Of a DNA stretch of 24,553 nucleotides, positions 7,970-13,817 are shown piece after piece. The stretch is from assembly GCA_022563455.1 (NCBI GenBank), contig JADFNI010000011.1:1-24553 (forward strand). The letters run 5' to 3'. This DNA is from Nanobdellota archaeon (GTDB lineage: Archaea > Nanobdellota > Nanobdellia > Pacearchaeales > GW2011-AR1). The notes beneath the pieces are model-generated. The model did no database searches. It saw only the letters and a program-made list of their open reading frames with translations, and was not told the origin of the DNA. Made by a program: the position numbers and the translations under genes. Positions within the stretch are counted from its first letter, which is position 1; every line of letters begins with the position of its first letter.

Positions 7970-9331
7970 TTATTCAGTACTAACTTGGTCGCTCAAAAAG
8001 AACACAGAATTTGAAGGGGTTTCATGGATTTTTCCTTCACTTTCAAATACCGCTACGGCTTCTGGAAGGGAGAATTTTCCGACGATGCCAACCTTTGAAT
8101 AGACTATATAACTTAGGATTCTTACTTCTCCAGCGTTTAGATCTCCTAGGTGCCAGTGAAGCCTACGTGACTCTGGATCGATTTTATCCGGTTTTAGTGT
8201 TCCGAATTTATTGTATATTTTTACAATTGCTGGAACTTTATCAATTAATGTTACATTTTCAATGTTTTTTCTAGCTTTTACGAAAAGTTTTATTTTTAAT
8301 GCGAACTCTCCATTTTTTGTTTTTACATGACTTACGGATTTTTTGATTTCTATTTTCGTTTCAACGAATCTTTTGAATCCGGCTATTGCGAATATTGCGA
8401 ATATTATTATAAGTATCGGGAATATATAATTTGTTTTTGCGGTTACTGTATACATTTCTCCAGGACCTAGAGATTCTTTTATCCAAGTATATTCTATGTT
8501 TGCGTTATTTCTTACAGTGTAAAGTGGTTCAATATTAAAACTTGTGAAAAATCTTGAGATAAAATTTCTTTGAATTTCTATTTTTACATTTTCTAAAACA
8601 TTTCCGGTATTAATTTTGCTTATTATCTGAGTCTTAATTAATAAACCTGATATATCTTCGGTTGTTGTTATTCCCTTTGTTTCTCCAATGTAAATATTTC
8701 CATTAATTGATTTAATACCTTCTAATGTCTCAAACTCTGCTTCAATTTTATATACTCCAGCCTTGGTTGTTGCAAGAGTAGTTTCATCTACTTGGGTAGT
8801 GATATATAATTTTTCATTTGGATTTAGTGTGAAGGTTTGTTTTGTAGAGAACAAAATTGAATTGAAAGTTGCGGTTATGTTTTCAAGCTTAACATTTTCA
8901 AGATTTTGAATATAAAATTCGACCTTAGAACTTTCTGTGTTTATTTTATCTGAACCGATTTCTATTATATCTTCTAAACTTACGATGTTTATTGTTAATT
9001 GTTCTTCTATTTTTTCAATTCCTCTATGATGCAAGATATATTTGAAAGTATAATAGCCATTTGTTTTTAGATTTGAAGTGGGGGTTATGGATATTGTTTT
9101 TGTAACAGTTTCTTCTTCAAAATCGAATGTTTCTCGAGGTTTTAGGTCTATGTCCGCTAAGGTGTATATATTATATTTTCCAGGAGTTATATTTGTGATT
9201 GTTATATTAAATTCTATAGGATTATTAAATTCTCTAACAATTATTGTTGAATTTATGTCGCTCGAGAACTCTAATGCGGAAGTCAAACTTAGGAATAAAA
9301 CTGTGAACATTAAGAATATAAATTTTTTCAT
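7970..9331 (-). CDS. Secreted, membrane-anchored protein with DUF11-like C-terminal domain
   Basis: A cleavable-type signal peptide (residues 1-19, ending SLTSA) precedes about 280 residues of Thr/Asn/Ile-rich beta sequence. That region looks like tandem Ig-like domains with several N-glycosylation sequons. One membrane helix (about 302-319) is followed by a roughly 130-residue domain with the pattern TLIDKVP...RRLHWHLGDLNAGEVRILSYIVYSK. That pattern is typical of DUF11-like or conserved-repeat domains in archaeal envelope proteins. With a cleaved signal peptide, the predicted topology puts the DUF11-like part on the cytoplasmic side, which is unexpected. A cell-envelope role is inferred. A TATA box centred 25 nt upstream supports the start. 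Confidence 0.75.
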   Translation of the reverse strand: MKKFIFLMFTVLFLSLTSALEFSSDINSTIIVREFNNPIEFNITITNITPGKYNIYTLADIDLKPRETFDFEEETVTKTISITPTSNLKTNGYYTFKYILHHRGIEKIEEQLTINIVSLEDIIEIGSDKINTESSKVEFYIQNLENVKLENITATFNSILFSTKQTFTLNPNEKLYITTQVDETTLATTKAGVYKIEAEFETLEGIKSINGNIYIGETKGITTTEDISGLLIKTQIISKINTGNVLENVKIEIQRNFISRFFTSFNIEPLYTVRNNANIEYTWIKESLGPGEMYTVTAKTNYIFPILIIIFAIFAIAGFKRFVETKIEIKKSVSHVKTKNGEFALKIKLFVKARKNIENVTLIDKVPAIVKIYNKFGTLKPDKIDPESRRLHWHLGDLNAGEVRILSYIVYSKVGIVGKFSLPEAVAVFESEGKIHETPSNSVFFLSDQVSTE

Positions 9332-9351
9332 GTAAATCCAAGCCGAGAATA

Positions 9352-9361
9352 TTTTATAAAG
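9352..9361 (-). promoter_or_regulatory. TATA box of the 453-residue surface protein gene
   Basis: CTTTATAAAA on the minus strand is centred about 25 nt before the ATG at 9331. Confidence 0.6.
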
Positions 9362-9389
9362 ATTATTGTGGTCTGAAATGTAATTTCAA

Positions 9390-9887
9390 TTAGGCTGTTT
9401 GGAGCTGTAAGAACGCTTTTGTTTGCTCAATTATGTCGTTTACTTCATCTTCTAAATCATCTTCGTATTCATCGTTTAGGGTTTTTGCGATATATTTATC
9501 ATAGGTTCCCCTCATATATTTCCAGAATGGTGTGTCTTCCCATTTGTCTTCGTAATCTCTTTCCATTATCCCTTTGAATTCAATTTTAACCTCGCCTTTG
9601 TTTGTTTGTTCTTTCCTACCATCTCTTTCAATTTCTGCATCTTTCATGTTTAAAATATGCCATTTAACTTGAATTCTACCCCTGTAATAATCTGTCATTT
9701 TTTTAAAGGCGTTCCATTCTATAACCACTTCTTTTCCGCCTGCGGTTTCTTTTTCTTCATATTTTTTTTCTTTTACCACATATCCTAAGCCCTTAATGTA
9801 ATCAAATATAAATCCATAAAGATCTTTGTAGTTGAAGTAACCAACTTGTTTTATTTTTTTATCTACGACTGTTTTTTTTGCTGCCAT
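9390..9887 (-). CDS. Hypothetical acidic/basic alpha-helical protein, 165 residues
   Basis: The family is not recognised, though soluble proteins of this charge pattern are common in DPANN genomes. It starts MAAKKTVVDKKIKQVGYFNY and alternates Lys- and Glu-rich segments. A Trp/Tyr-rich middle (KMTDYYRGRIQVKWHI; DTPFWKYMRGTYDKYI) leads to an acidic C-terminal helix (about 140-165). A GTG 15 nt upstream (9902) would add five residues. I prefer the ATG at 9887 because the TATA box is centred 26 nt before it and only about 11 nt before the GTG. No signal peptide, membrane helix or catalytic motif is visible. Confidence 0.75.
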   Translation of the reverse strand: MAAKKTVVDKKIKQVGYFNYKDLYGFIFDYIKGLGYVVKEKKYEEKETAGGKEVVIEWNAFKKMTDYYRGRIQVKWHILNMKDAEIERDGRKEQTNKGEVKIEFKGIMERDYEDKWEDTPFWKYMRGTYDKYIAKTLNDEYEDDLEDEVNDIIEQTKAFLQLQTA

Positions 9888-9907
9888 TATTTTATATGAC
9901 ACTTGAG

Positions 9908-9918
9908 GTATATAAAAG
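9908..9918 (-). promoter_or_regulatory. TATA box that decides the start of the 165-residue gene
   Basis: CTTTTATATAC on the minus strand is centred at about 9913, 26 nt before the ATG at 9887. Transcription would begin too late to include the upstream GTG codon at 9902. Confidence 0.6.
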
Positions 9919-9963
9919 TTTATCTTTGACTTTTTTATAATATATTCTAGAGTTGGGTATGTT

Positions 9964-9974
9964 GTTATAAATAA
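9964..9974 (+). promoter_or_regulatory. TATA box upstream of the thermosome leader
   Basis: GTTATAAATAA is centred about 25 nt before the ATG at 9993, the first small ORF of the leader. If this is the only promoter, the thermosome mRNA has a leader of about 245 nt. Weaker AAATTATAC elements recur inside the repeat units (for example 10185-10193) and could be extra promoters. Confidence 0.5.
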
Positions 9975-9992
9975 AAATTGTTAGTATTTTTC

Positions 9993-10112
9993 ATGGTTAG
10001 AAATATTAAAACAATCAAACTAGGAGTTTTTGCTAGAAGCAATCAAACTAAAATTATACAATGGCAAAGCCCTTGTGAATCAAAAACTGGGGGTTTTTGC
10101 TGGAAATGGTAA
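9993..10112 (+). CDS. Leader ORF 1 of the thermosome, 39 residues
   Basis: The ATG lies where a leaderless transcript from the TATA box at 9964-9974 would begin. The predicted peptide starts MVRNIKTIKLGVFARSNQ and ends GGFCWKW. Its stop codon (10110-10112) lies just beyond the ATG (10106) of the next leader ORF, so the two overlap by 7 nt. Residues GVFAR to GGFC are nearly the same as in leader ORF 2 because both read the same 67-bp repeat in the same phase. Whether it is translated is not known; the promoter spacing and overlaps are the evidence. Confidence 0.35.
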   Translation: MVRNIKTIKLGVFARSNQTKIIQWQSPCESKTGGFCWKW

Positions 10113-10236
10113 GACTAAAAATATGCAATGAGAAACTCCTTGCGGATCAAAAACCAGGAGTTTTTGCTAGAAATGGTAAGACTAAAATTATACAATGGCA
10201 AAGCCCTTGTGAATCAAAAACTGGGGGTTTTTGCTG
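10016..10236 (+). repeat. Imperfect 67-bp tandem repeat, about 3.5 units, ending at the thermosome start
   Basis: Units begin at about 10016 (65 bp), 10081 (67 bp), 10148 (67 bp) and 10215 (a partial unit that merges with the gene). Each holds a CAAAAAC/GTTTTTG hairpin (degenerate in the first), an SD-like AGGAG or GGGGG at its apex, GCT, and then an ATGGT. In the last unit that ATG is the thermosome start. The remainder of each full unit contains a TATA-like AAATTATAC or AAAATATGC. The array therefore looks like serial duplication of the gene's own initiation region. Because 67 is not divisible by three, successive units read in different frames. Confidence 0.9.
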
Positions 10237-10237
10237 A
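10106..10237 (+). CDS. Leader ORF 2 of the thermosome, 43 residues
   Basis: The frame starts MVRLKICNEKLLADQKPGVF and ends SPCESKTGGFC. Its TGA stop (10235-10237) overlaps the thermosome ATG (10237-10239) as TGATG, the arrangement of translationally coupled genes. It starts inside leader ORF 1, next to a hairpin with a GGGGG run about 12 nt before the ATG. The peptide resembles no protein I know, apart from its repeat-derived similarity to leader ORF 1. It may be a regulatory leader peptide or simply a by-product of repeat duplication. Confidence 0.35.
   Translation: MVRLKICNEKLLADQKPGVFARNGKTKIIQWQSPCESKTGGFC
10198..10234 (+). promoter_or_regulatory. Thermosome SD with alternative sequestering hairpins
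   Basis: GGGGG (10223-10227) lies 9 nt before the ATG and can pair with the archaeal anti-SD CCUCC with one G-U pair. Two exclusive folds are visible. The short one is CAAAAAC/GTTTTTG (10215-10221 with 10227-10233), which leaves TGGGG in a 5-nt loop. The longer one pairs GCAAA (10198-10202) with TTTGC (10230-10234) and CCC (10204-10206) with the G run, burying the SD. The equivalent fold one unit upstream is AAACTCCT (10133-10140) with AGGAGTTT (10156-10163), perfect over 8 bp. Confidence 0.4.
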
Positions 10238-11826
10238 TGGTCGAGAATGTTGTGAATGAAGAGGGGGATAGGATTCGGGGAGTTGATGCTACTCGTAATA
10301 ATATTTTAGCCGCTCGAGTTATTAGTGAGACTTTGAAAACTACGCTTGGACCTATGGGGATGGATAAGATGCTTGTGGATCGTGCTGGGGGAATTACTGT
10401 AACTAATGATGGGGTTACTATTCTTGATGAAATGGAAATTGAGCATCCCGCGGCTAAAATGATTGTTGAAATTGCAAGGACTCAAGAAAAAGAAGTTGGG
10501 GATGGGACTACTACTGCGGTTATGCTTGCCGGGAAGTTTTTGGAAAATGCTGAGAGATTGCTTGACAAAAAGATTCATCCGACAATAATTACTCGGGGGT
10601 ATAGATGGGCTTCGGAGAAGGCTATTGAAATTTTAGGCGAACTTGCAGTTGAAATTGATTCTGAAGAAGAACTTGTAAAGATAGCTTCAACTGCCATGAC
10701 TGGGAAAGGGGTGGAACATTTGAGGGAGAAATTTAGTGAGATGATTGTTGAGGCGGTGAAGATTGTAGGCGTTGGGACTTATGTTAATTTAGAAGACATA
10801 AAAATTGAGAAACAACGGGGTAAATCTATTGAGGAATCGACACTTATTCAAGGAGTTATACTTGACAAGGAAAGGCTTAATATTGATATGCCAAGTGAGG
10901 TGCATGATGCTAGGATTCTTCTTTTAGAAGAGGCACTTGAAATTATTGGACCCGAAACCGAGGCTAAGATTTCTGTTACGGATCCAGCGCAACTTCAGAA
11001 ATTTATTTCTCAAGAGGATGAAATTTTGAAGAAAAAAGTTGAGACTATTAAGGGGACAGGGGCCAATGTTTTGTTTGTTCAGCGAGGAATTGACGATGTT
11101 GTTTCGTTTTATTTAGCTAAGGCTGGAATTTATGCGGTGAGAAGGGTTCCTAAGACAGATATGCAGAGTATCGCTAAGGCTACTGGCGCTAAAATTGTGT
11201 CTAAACTTGGAGAGGTTGAGGTCACAGATCTTGGTAGTGCTAGTAAAGTTTTTGAAAAACTTGAAGGGGATGATTCTATGACTTATATTACTGGGTGCAA
11301 GAATCCTAAGACGCTTACTATTCTTATTAGGGGTGGGACTGAACATGTTATTTCCGAAGTTAAAAGGGCCATTAAGGATGCTCTAGGAGATGTTGCGGCA
11401 ACGCTCAAGGATTCGAAGGTCGTGGCTGGTGGAGGGGCTGTAGAAATTGAACTTTCTCTTAGACTTAAGAAATTTGCAATGAGTTTAAAGGGGCGTGAAC
11501 GTTTGGCTGTTGAAGAGTTTGCATCTTCTTTAGAATTTATCCCAATTACTCTTGCGGAAAATGCAGGGATGGATCCAATTGATGTTTTAACTGAGCTTAA
11601 AGCTAGCCATGATGCAGGTGGAAAGAATGTCGGGCTTAATTTATTTAATTCGAAGGTTGAAGACACTATGATAAAAGGAATAATTGAGCCTCTTCTAATT
11701 AAGACTCAGGCGATAACTTCAGCTAGTGAGGTCGCTATTATGATCCTTAGAATTGATGATGTTATTGCTGCTAGGAAACTTAAGGGGAAGAGTGATAAGA
11801 TTGGAGATATGGGAGTTTATGATTAG
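10237..11826 (+). CDS. Thermosome subunit (group II chaperonin)
   Basis: This ATP-driven double-ring chaperonin folds proteins in the cytoplasm. Typical segments are NNILAARVI with TTLGPMGMDKMLV (about 22-47), TNDGVTIL (56-63), the ATPase motif GDGTTTAV (88-95) with its catalytic aspartate, and AGGGAVE in the second equatorial half. The length of 529 is normal, but the C-terminus ends GDMGVYD without the Gly/Met-rich tail of many thermosomes. I start at the ATG at 10237; a TTG two codons upstream (10231) would put the SD only about 3 nt away. The unusual leader with repeats, hairpins and overlapping small ORFs suggests translational regulation, plausibly by heat. It is the only chaperonin in the window. 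Confidence 0.97.
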   Translation: MVENVVNEEGDRIRGVDATRNNILAARVISETLKTTLGPMGMDKMLVDRAGGITVTNDGVTILDEMEIEHPAAKMIVEIARTQEKEVGDGTTTAVMLAGKFLENAERLLDKKIHPTIITRGYRWASEKAIEILGELAVEIDSEEELVKIASTAMTGKGVEHLREKFSEMIVEAVKIVGVGTYVNLEDIKIEKQRGKSIEESTLIQGVILDKERLNIDMPSEVHDARILLLEEALEIIGPETEAKISVTDPAQLQKFISQEDEILKKKVETIKGTGANVLFVQRGIDDVVSFYLAKAGIYAVRRVPKTDMQSIAKATGAKIVSKLGEVEVTDLGSASKVFEKLEGDDSMTYITGCKNPKTLTILIRGGTEHVISEVKRAIKDALGDVAATLKDSKVVAGGGAVEIELSLRLKKFAMSLKGRERLAVEEFASSLEFIPITLAENAGMDPIDVLTELKASHDAGGKNVGLNLFNSKVEDTMIKGIIEPLLIKTQAITSASEVAIMILRIDDVIAARKLKGKSDKIGDMGVYD

Positions 11827-11867
11827 GTTTTTAAATATTAGATTCTCTTGAATTTTAGAAAACTAAT

Positions 11868-11900
11868 GCATGGGTGGTTTAGTTACACGATAAAATATCA
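11868..11900 (+). pseudogene. 5' fragment of a tRNA-Gly-like gene
   Basis: GCATGGGTGGTTTAG (11868-11882) matches the first 15 nt of the intact tRNA-Gly at 11926 in 13 positions. It is followed by decayed sequence with no anticodon arm or T arm. A TATA-like TTTAAATAT lies about 34 nt before it, the same spacing as for the intact gene, so promoter and 5' half look duplicated together. Confidence 0.5.
11889..11898 (+). promoter_or_regulatory. TATA box of tRNA-Gly
   Basis: ATAAAATATC is centred about 33 nt before the mature 5' end of the tRNA, which allows a short 5' precursor leader. Confidence 0.45.
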
Positions 11901-11925
11901 TTTCAAAAACAATCCTCACATAAAT

Positions 11926-11996
11926 GCGCGGGTGGTTTAGTGGTAGAATATGACGTTGCCAACGTTGTGACCCGGGTTCGATTCCCGGCTCGCGCA
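11926..11996 (+). tRNA. tRNA-Gly (anticodon GCC)
   Basis: All arms fold. The acceptor GCGCGGG pairs with CTCGCGC (one G-U pair), with discriminator A at 11996. The anticodon loop TTGCCAA (11956-11962) carries anticodon GCC (11958-11960) on a 5-bp stem. The T arm is CCGGG-TTCGATT-CCCGG (11972-11988). The D arm carries TTTAGTGGTAGAAT. CCA is not encoded, and there is no intron. Confidence 0.97.
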
Positions 11997-12015
11997 TTTT
12001 ATTTTGGAATCGTTC

Positions 12016-12062
12016 GATTTGCCCTTGGAGTGGTATGCAGTTTACTGCCGAGGCTCGCGCAT
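12016..12062 (+). pseudogene. Decayed 3' copy of tRNA-Gly
   Basis: GGCTCGCGCAT at 12052-12062 repeats exactly the 3' end of the intact tRNA (11987-11997), 65 bp downstream. Before it, AGTGGTATGCAGTTTACTGCC resembles a D arm running into a shortened anticodon region, and TCGTTCGATT recalls a T loop. No full cloverleaf can be drawn, so it is probably a remnant. Confidence 0.4.
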
Positions 12063-12103
12063 AAATTATCTAACGTTAAATATAGTTAGGTTTTTATAAT
12101 CTA

Positions 12104-12115
12104 TTTGTATATTAT
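12104..12115 (+). promoter_or_regulatory. TATA box of the frameshifted membrane-protein gene
   Basis: TTTGTATATTAT is centred about 24 nt before the ATG at 12133. Confidence 0.45.
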
Positions 12116-12132
12116 TAACAAAGAAGTTGAAA

Positions 12133-12565
12133 ATGGCGATAAATATAGATATAACATATAAAAAAAAGTGGGTTTATTTTTTAGTTATTGTTGGCGTGTT
12201 TTTAATATTGGCGGTTGGAGTAATAGCATTTAATCCTGATATGAATGCCGGAGATCCAGTAGTTTTAGGGCATAGTGGTGGGGAGATAATGGTTAATGAT
12301 TCTTTTGGGAAATCTAATTAGTTTACAAGATGGATTAGATACTCGGTTAGAATATGAGAAGGTATATTATAATACCCCTAAGGATCTCCCTGGAGAAGCA
12401 TTTCGGATATGTGGAGCTTATATGGATTATGATCCAAATAATATTGACCCAGATACGGGATCATTGGGGGTTAATCATATTCCTTCAGGATATGAACATT
12501 GTTTTTTTGAGAGTACATATTCAATAAGTACTACTGCTTATTGTACGTTATTATGTTTTAGATAA
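12133..12565 (+). pseudogene. Signal-anchored small protein gene with apparent frameshift
   Basis: The first part (ATG at 12133 to the stop at 12321) encodes an N-terminal membrane helix (VYFLVIVGVFLILAVGVIAF) followed by VVLGHSGGEIMVND. I recognise this as the start of a surface or secreted protein type common in DPANN archaea, which is normally longer. A second frame, shifted by one base and overlapping it (up to 12565), continues with SLQDGLDTRLEYEKVYYN and a cysteine-containing tail. Removing one base near 12303-12310, where runs TTTT, GGG and AAA occur, joins them into one protein of about 143 residues. I therefore call one gene broken by a +1 indel, or a sequencing error. The promoter looks intact. 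The function is unknown. Confidence 0.55.
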
Positions 12566-12586
12566 ATTTAAAAATAATTTTAGTAG

Positions 12587-12597
12587 CATTAATAAAG
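12587..12597 (+). promoter_or_regulatory. TATA box of the nitroreductase-cfa operon
   Basis: CATTAATAAAG is centred about 26 nt before the ATG at 12618. CATTAATAAA also precedes the GAPDH gene at 23415. Confidence 0.5.
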
Positions 12598-12617
12598 AAC
12601 AAATTGATTAGTTTTAT

Positions 12618-13217
12618 ATGGAGTTCAAGGAGGTTGTTAAGGCTAGATATGCGACTAAAGAGTTTAGTAATCGAAAGGTGAGTGAAAATTTGATGAATGA
12701 ACTTAAGGAAATTATTAGGTTATCGGCGTCTAGTTCGAATGTTCAGCCTTGGAGGATAAAGATTGTAAGTGACTCTAAAACCAAAGAATTACTTCGACCG
12801 GTTTCCATGGATCAAAAACAAATTACAACTTGTTCACATTTGCTTGTTTTCCTAGCCGATATTGCTCTTAACAAAAGAATTGATTCTTTAGAAAAACTTA
12901 TGGTTAAGTCTGGTTCACTTCCCGCAAGTGCAAAATCCTTTAATGATAATTCTAGAAATGCATTTGGAAATTTAAATACAACTCGTAAAATTTCATGGGC
13001 CTCTAAGCAAACTTATATTGCACTTTCAAACGCAATTAATGGGGCTAAATCTCTTGGGTTTGATTCTTGTCCTATGGAGGGATTTTCTCCAAAAGATTAT
13101 CATAGAATCTTGAAACTGCCCAATAATTTAATTCCGACTGCTCTTGTTACTGTTGGTTATGCGGTTGATAAACAAAGATCTAAAATTAGATTTTCTGGAA
13201 AGGATGTTTTTATTTAA
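12618..13217 (+). CDS. Nitroreductase-family flavoprotein
   Basis: Enzymes of this family hold FMN and reduce nitro compounds, quinones or flavins with NAD(P)H as homodimers. The N-terminal VVKARYATKEFSNRKV (about 6-21) is the usual opening, with Arg and Ser/Lys contacts to FMN phosphate. SASSSNVQPWRI (about 36-47) is the second FMN-binding loop. The C-terminal half contains LSNAINGAKSLGFDSCPMEGF, the typical GLG.. segment. The length of 199 fits NfsB-like enzymes. It is first in a tight three-gene unit with another flavoprotein and Cfa, so a redox or stress role is likely. The physiological substrate cannot be read from sequence. Confidence 0.88.
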   Translation: MEFKEVVKARYATKEFSNRKVSENLMNELKEIIRLSASSSNVQPWRIKIVSDSKTKELLRPVSMDQKQITTCSHLLVFLADIALNKRIDSLEKLMVKSGSLPASAKSFNDNSRNAFGNLNTTRKISWASKQTYIALSNAINGAKSLGFDSCPMEGFSPKDYHRILKLPNNLIPTALVTVGYAVDKQRSKIRFSGKDVFI

Positions 13218-13220
13218 AAA

Positions 13221-13811
13221 ATGGTGAAAAATATGAAGAAAATATTAGTGATTCTTGGAAATCCTAAGAAGACTAGTTTTGGGAGAAATCTTGCTGAAGC
13301 GTATGTTAAGGGTGCTAAGGCGGGGGATTTTGATGTTAGATTTTTGGATGTAACTGCTATGAAGTTTGATCCTATACTCCATGAAGGAAAAGATTCTGGC
13401 CAAAAAATTGAAGAAAGTGTTTTATCTGCTAGAAAAGATATTTATTGGGCGAATCATTTAGTATTTATTTATCCAATATGGTGGGGAAGTATGCCTGCAA
13501 TTATGAAAGGTTTTATTGAGAGAGTTTTTAGTAATGGTTTTGCTTATAAATATGTGAAAGGAGAAGCATTTCATAGACGGTTATTAAAGGGAAAAAGTGC
13601 AAGATTAATTATTACTATGGATGCCTCTTATTTGTTGTATAAATTGTTGCTTCGAGAGCATGGGGTAAAATCCATAAAAATAAATGTTTTCTTTTTTTGT
13701 GGAATTGGGCCTGTTAAAACGAGTAATATTTATAATGTTAGAAAGTCTGGTAGGGAGTCTAGGGAAAAGTGGCTTGATAGGATTCATGGATTTGGGGTTA
13801 AAGGACTTTAA
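13221..13811 (+). CDS. NAD(P)H-dependent oxidoreductase, flavodoxin-like fold (NQO/KefF/MdaB type)
   Basis: This is a cytoplasmic flavoenzyme predicted to reduce quinones or similar acceptors by two-electron transfer. It opens with the Rossmann-like KILVILGNPKKTSFGRNLAE (flavin phosphate loop). A central PIWWGSMPAIMKGFIERVF segment (about 91-109) is typical of the NAD(P)H dehydrogenase (quinone) family. The close, FCGIGPVKTSNIYN plus an amphipathic C-terminal helix, matches family members of about 190-200 residues. It begins 3 nt after the nitroreductase stop. The first ATG (13221) and one four codons on (13233) are both possible. The gene is cotranscribed with nitroreductase and cfa. Confidence 0.88.
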   Translation: MVKNMKKILVILGNPKKTSFGRNLAEAYVKGAKAGDFDVRFLDVTAMKFDPILHEGKDSGQKIEESVLSARKDIYWANHLVFIYPIWWGSMPAIMKGFIERVFSNGFAYKYVKGEAFHRRLLKGKSARLIITMDASYLLYKLLLREHGVKSIKINVFFFCGIGPVKTSNIYNVRKSGRESREKWLDRIHGFGVKGL

Positions 13812-13817
13812 AGTAAT

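Noticed and set aside
9902..9902. GTG start for the 165-residue protein
   Set aside because: The TATA box is centred only about 11 nt upstream, so the transcript should begin after this codon. The ATG at 9887 has the correct spacing.
9993..10236. CRISPR array
   Set aside because: The units are adjacent 67-bp copies with no unique spacers, and they differ from one another along their length. The last runs into a coding start.
10306..11666. Long open frames on the strand opposite the thermosome gene
   Set aside because: They mirror the codon bias of a clearly conserved gene, have Ser/Pro/Ile-rich nonsense-like sequences, and lack promoters.
11868..12062. Attachment sites of an integrated element at tRNA-Gly
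   Set aside because: The copies are only about 60 bp from the tRNA, no integrase lies nearby, and nothing of element size lies between the copies.
12133..12565. Programmed +1 frameshift
   Set aside because: No recognisable slippery stop context or stimulating structure was seen; an indel in a homopolymer run is simpler.
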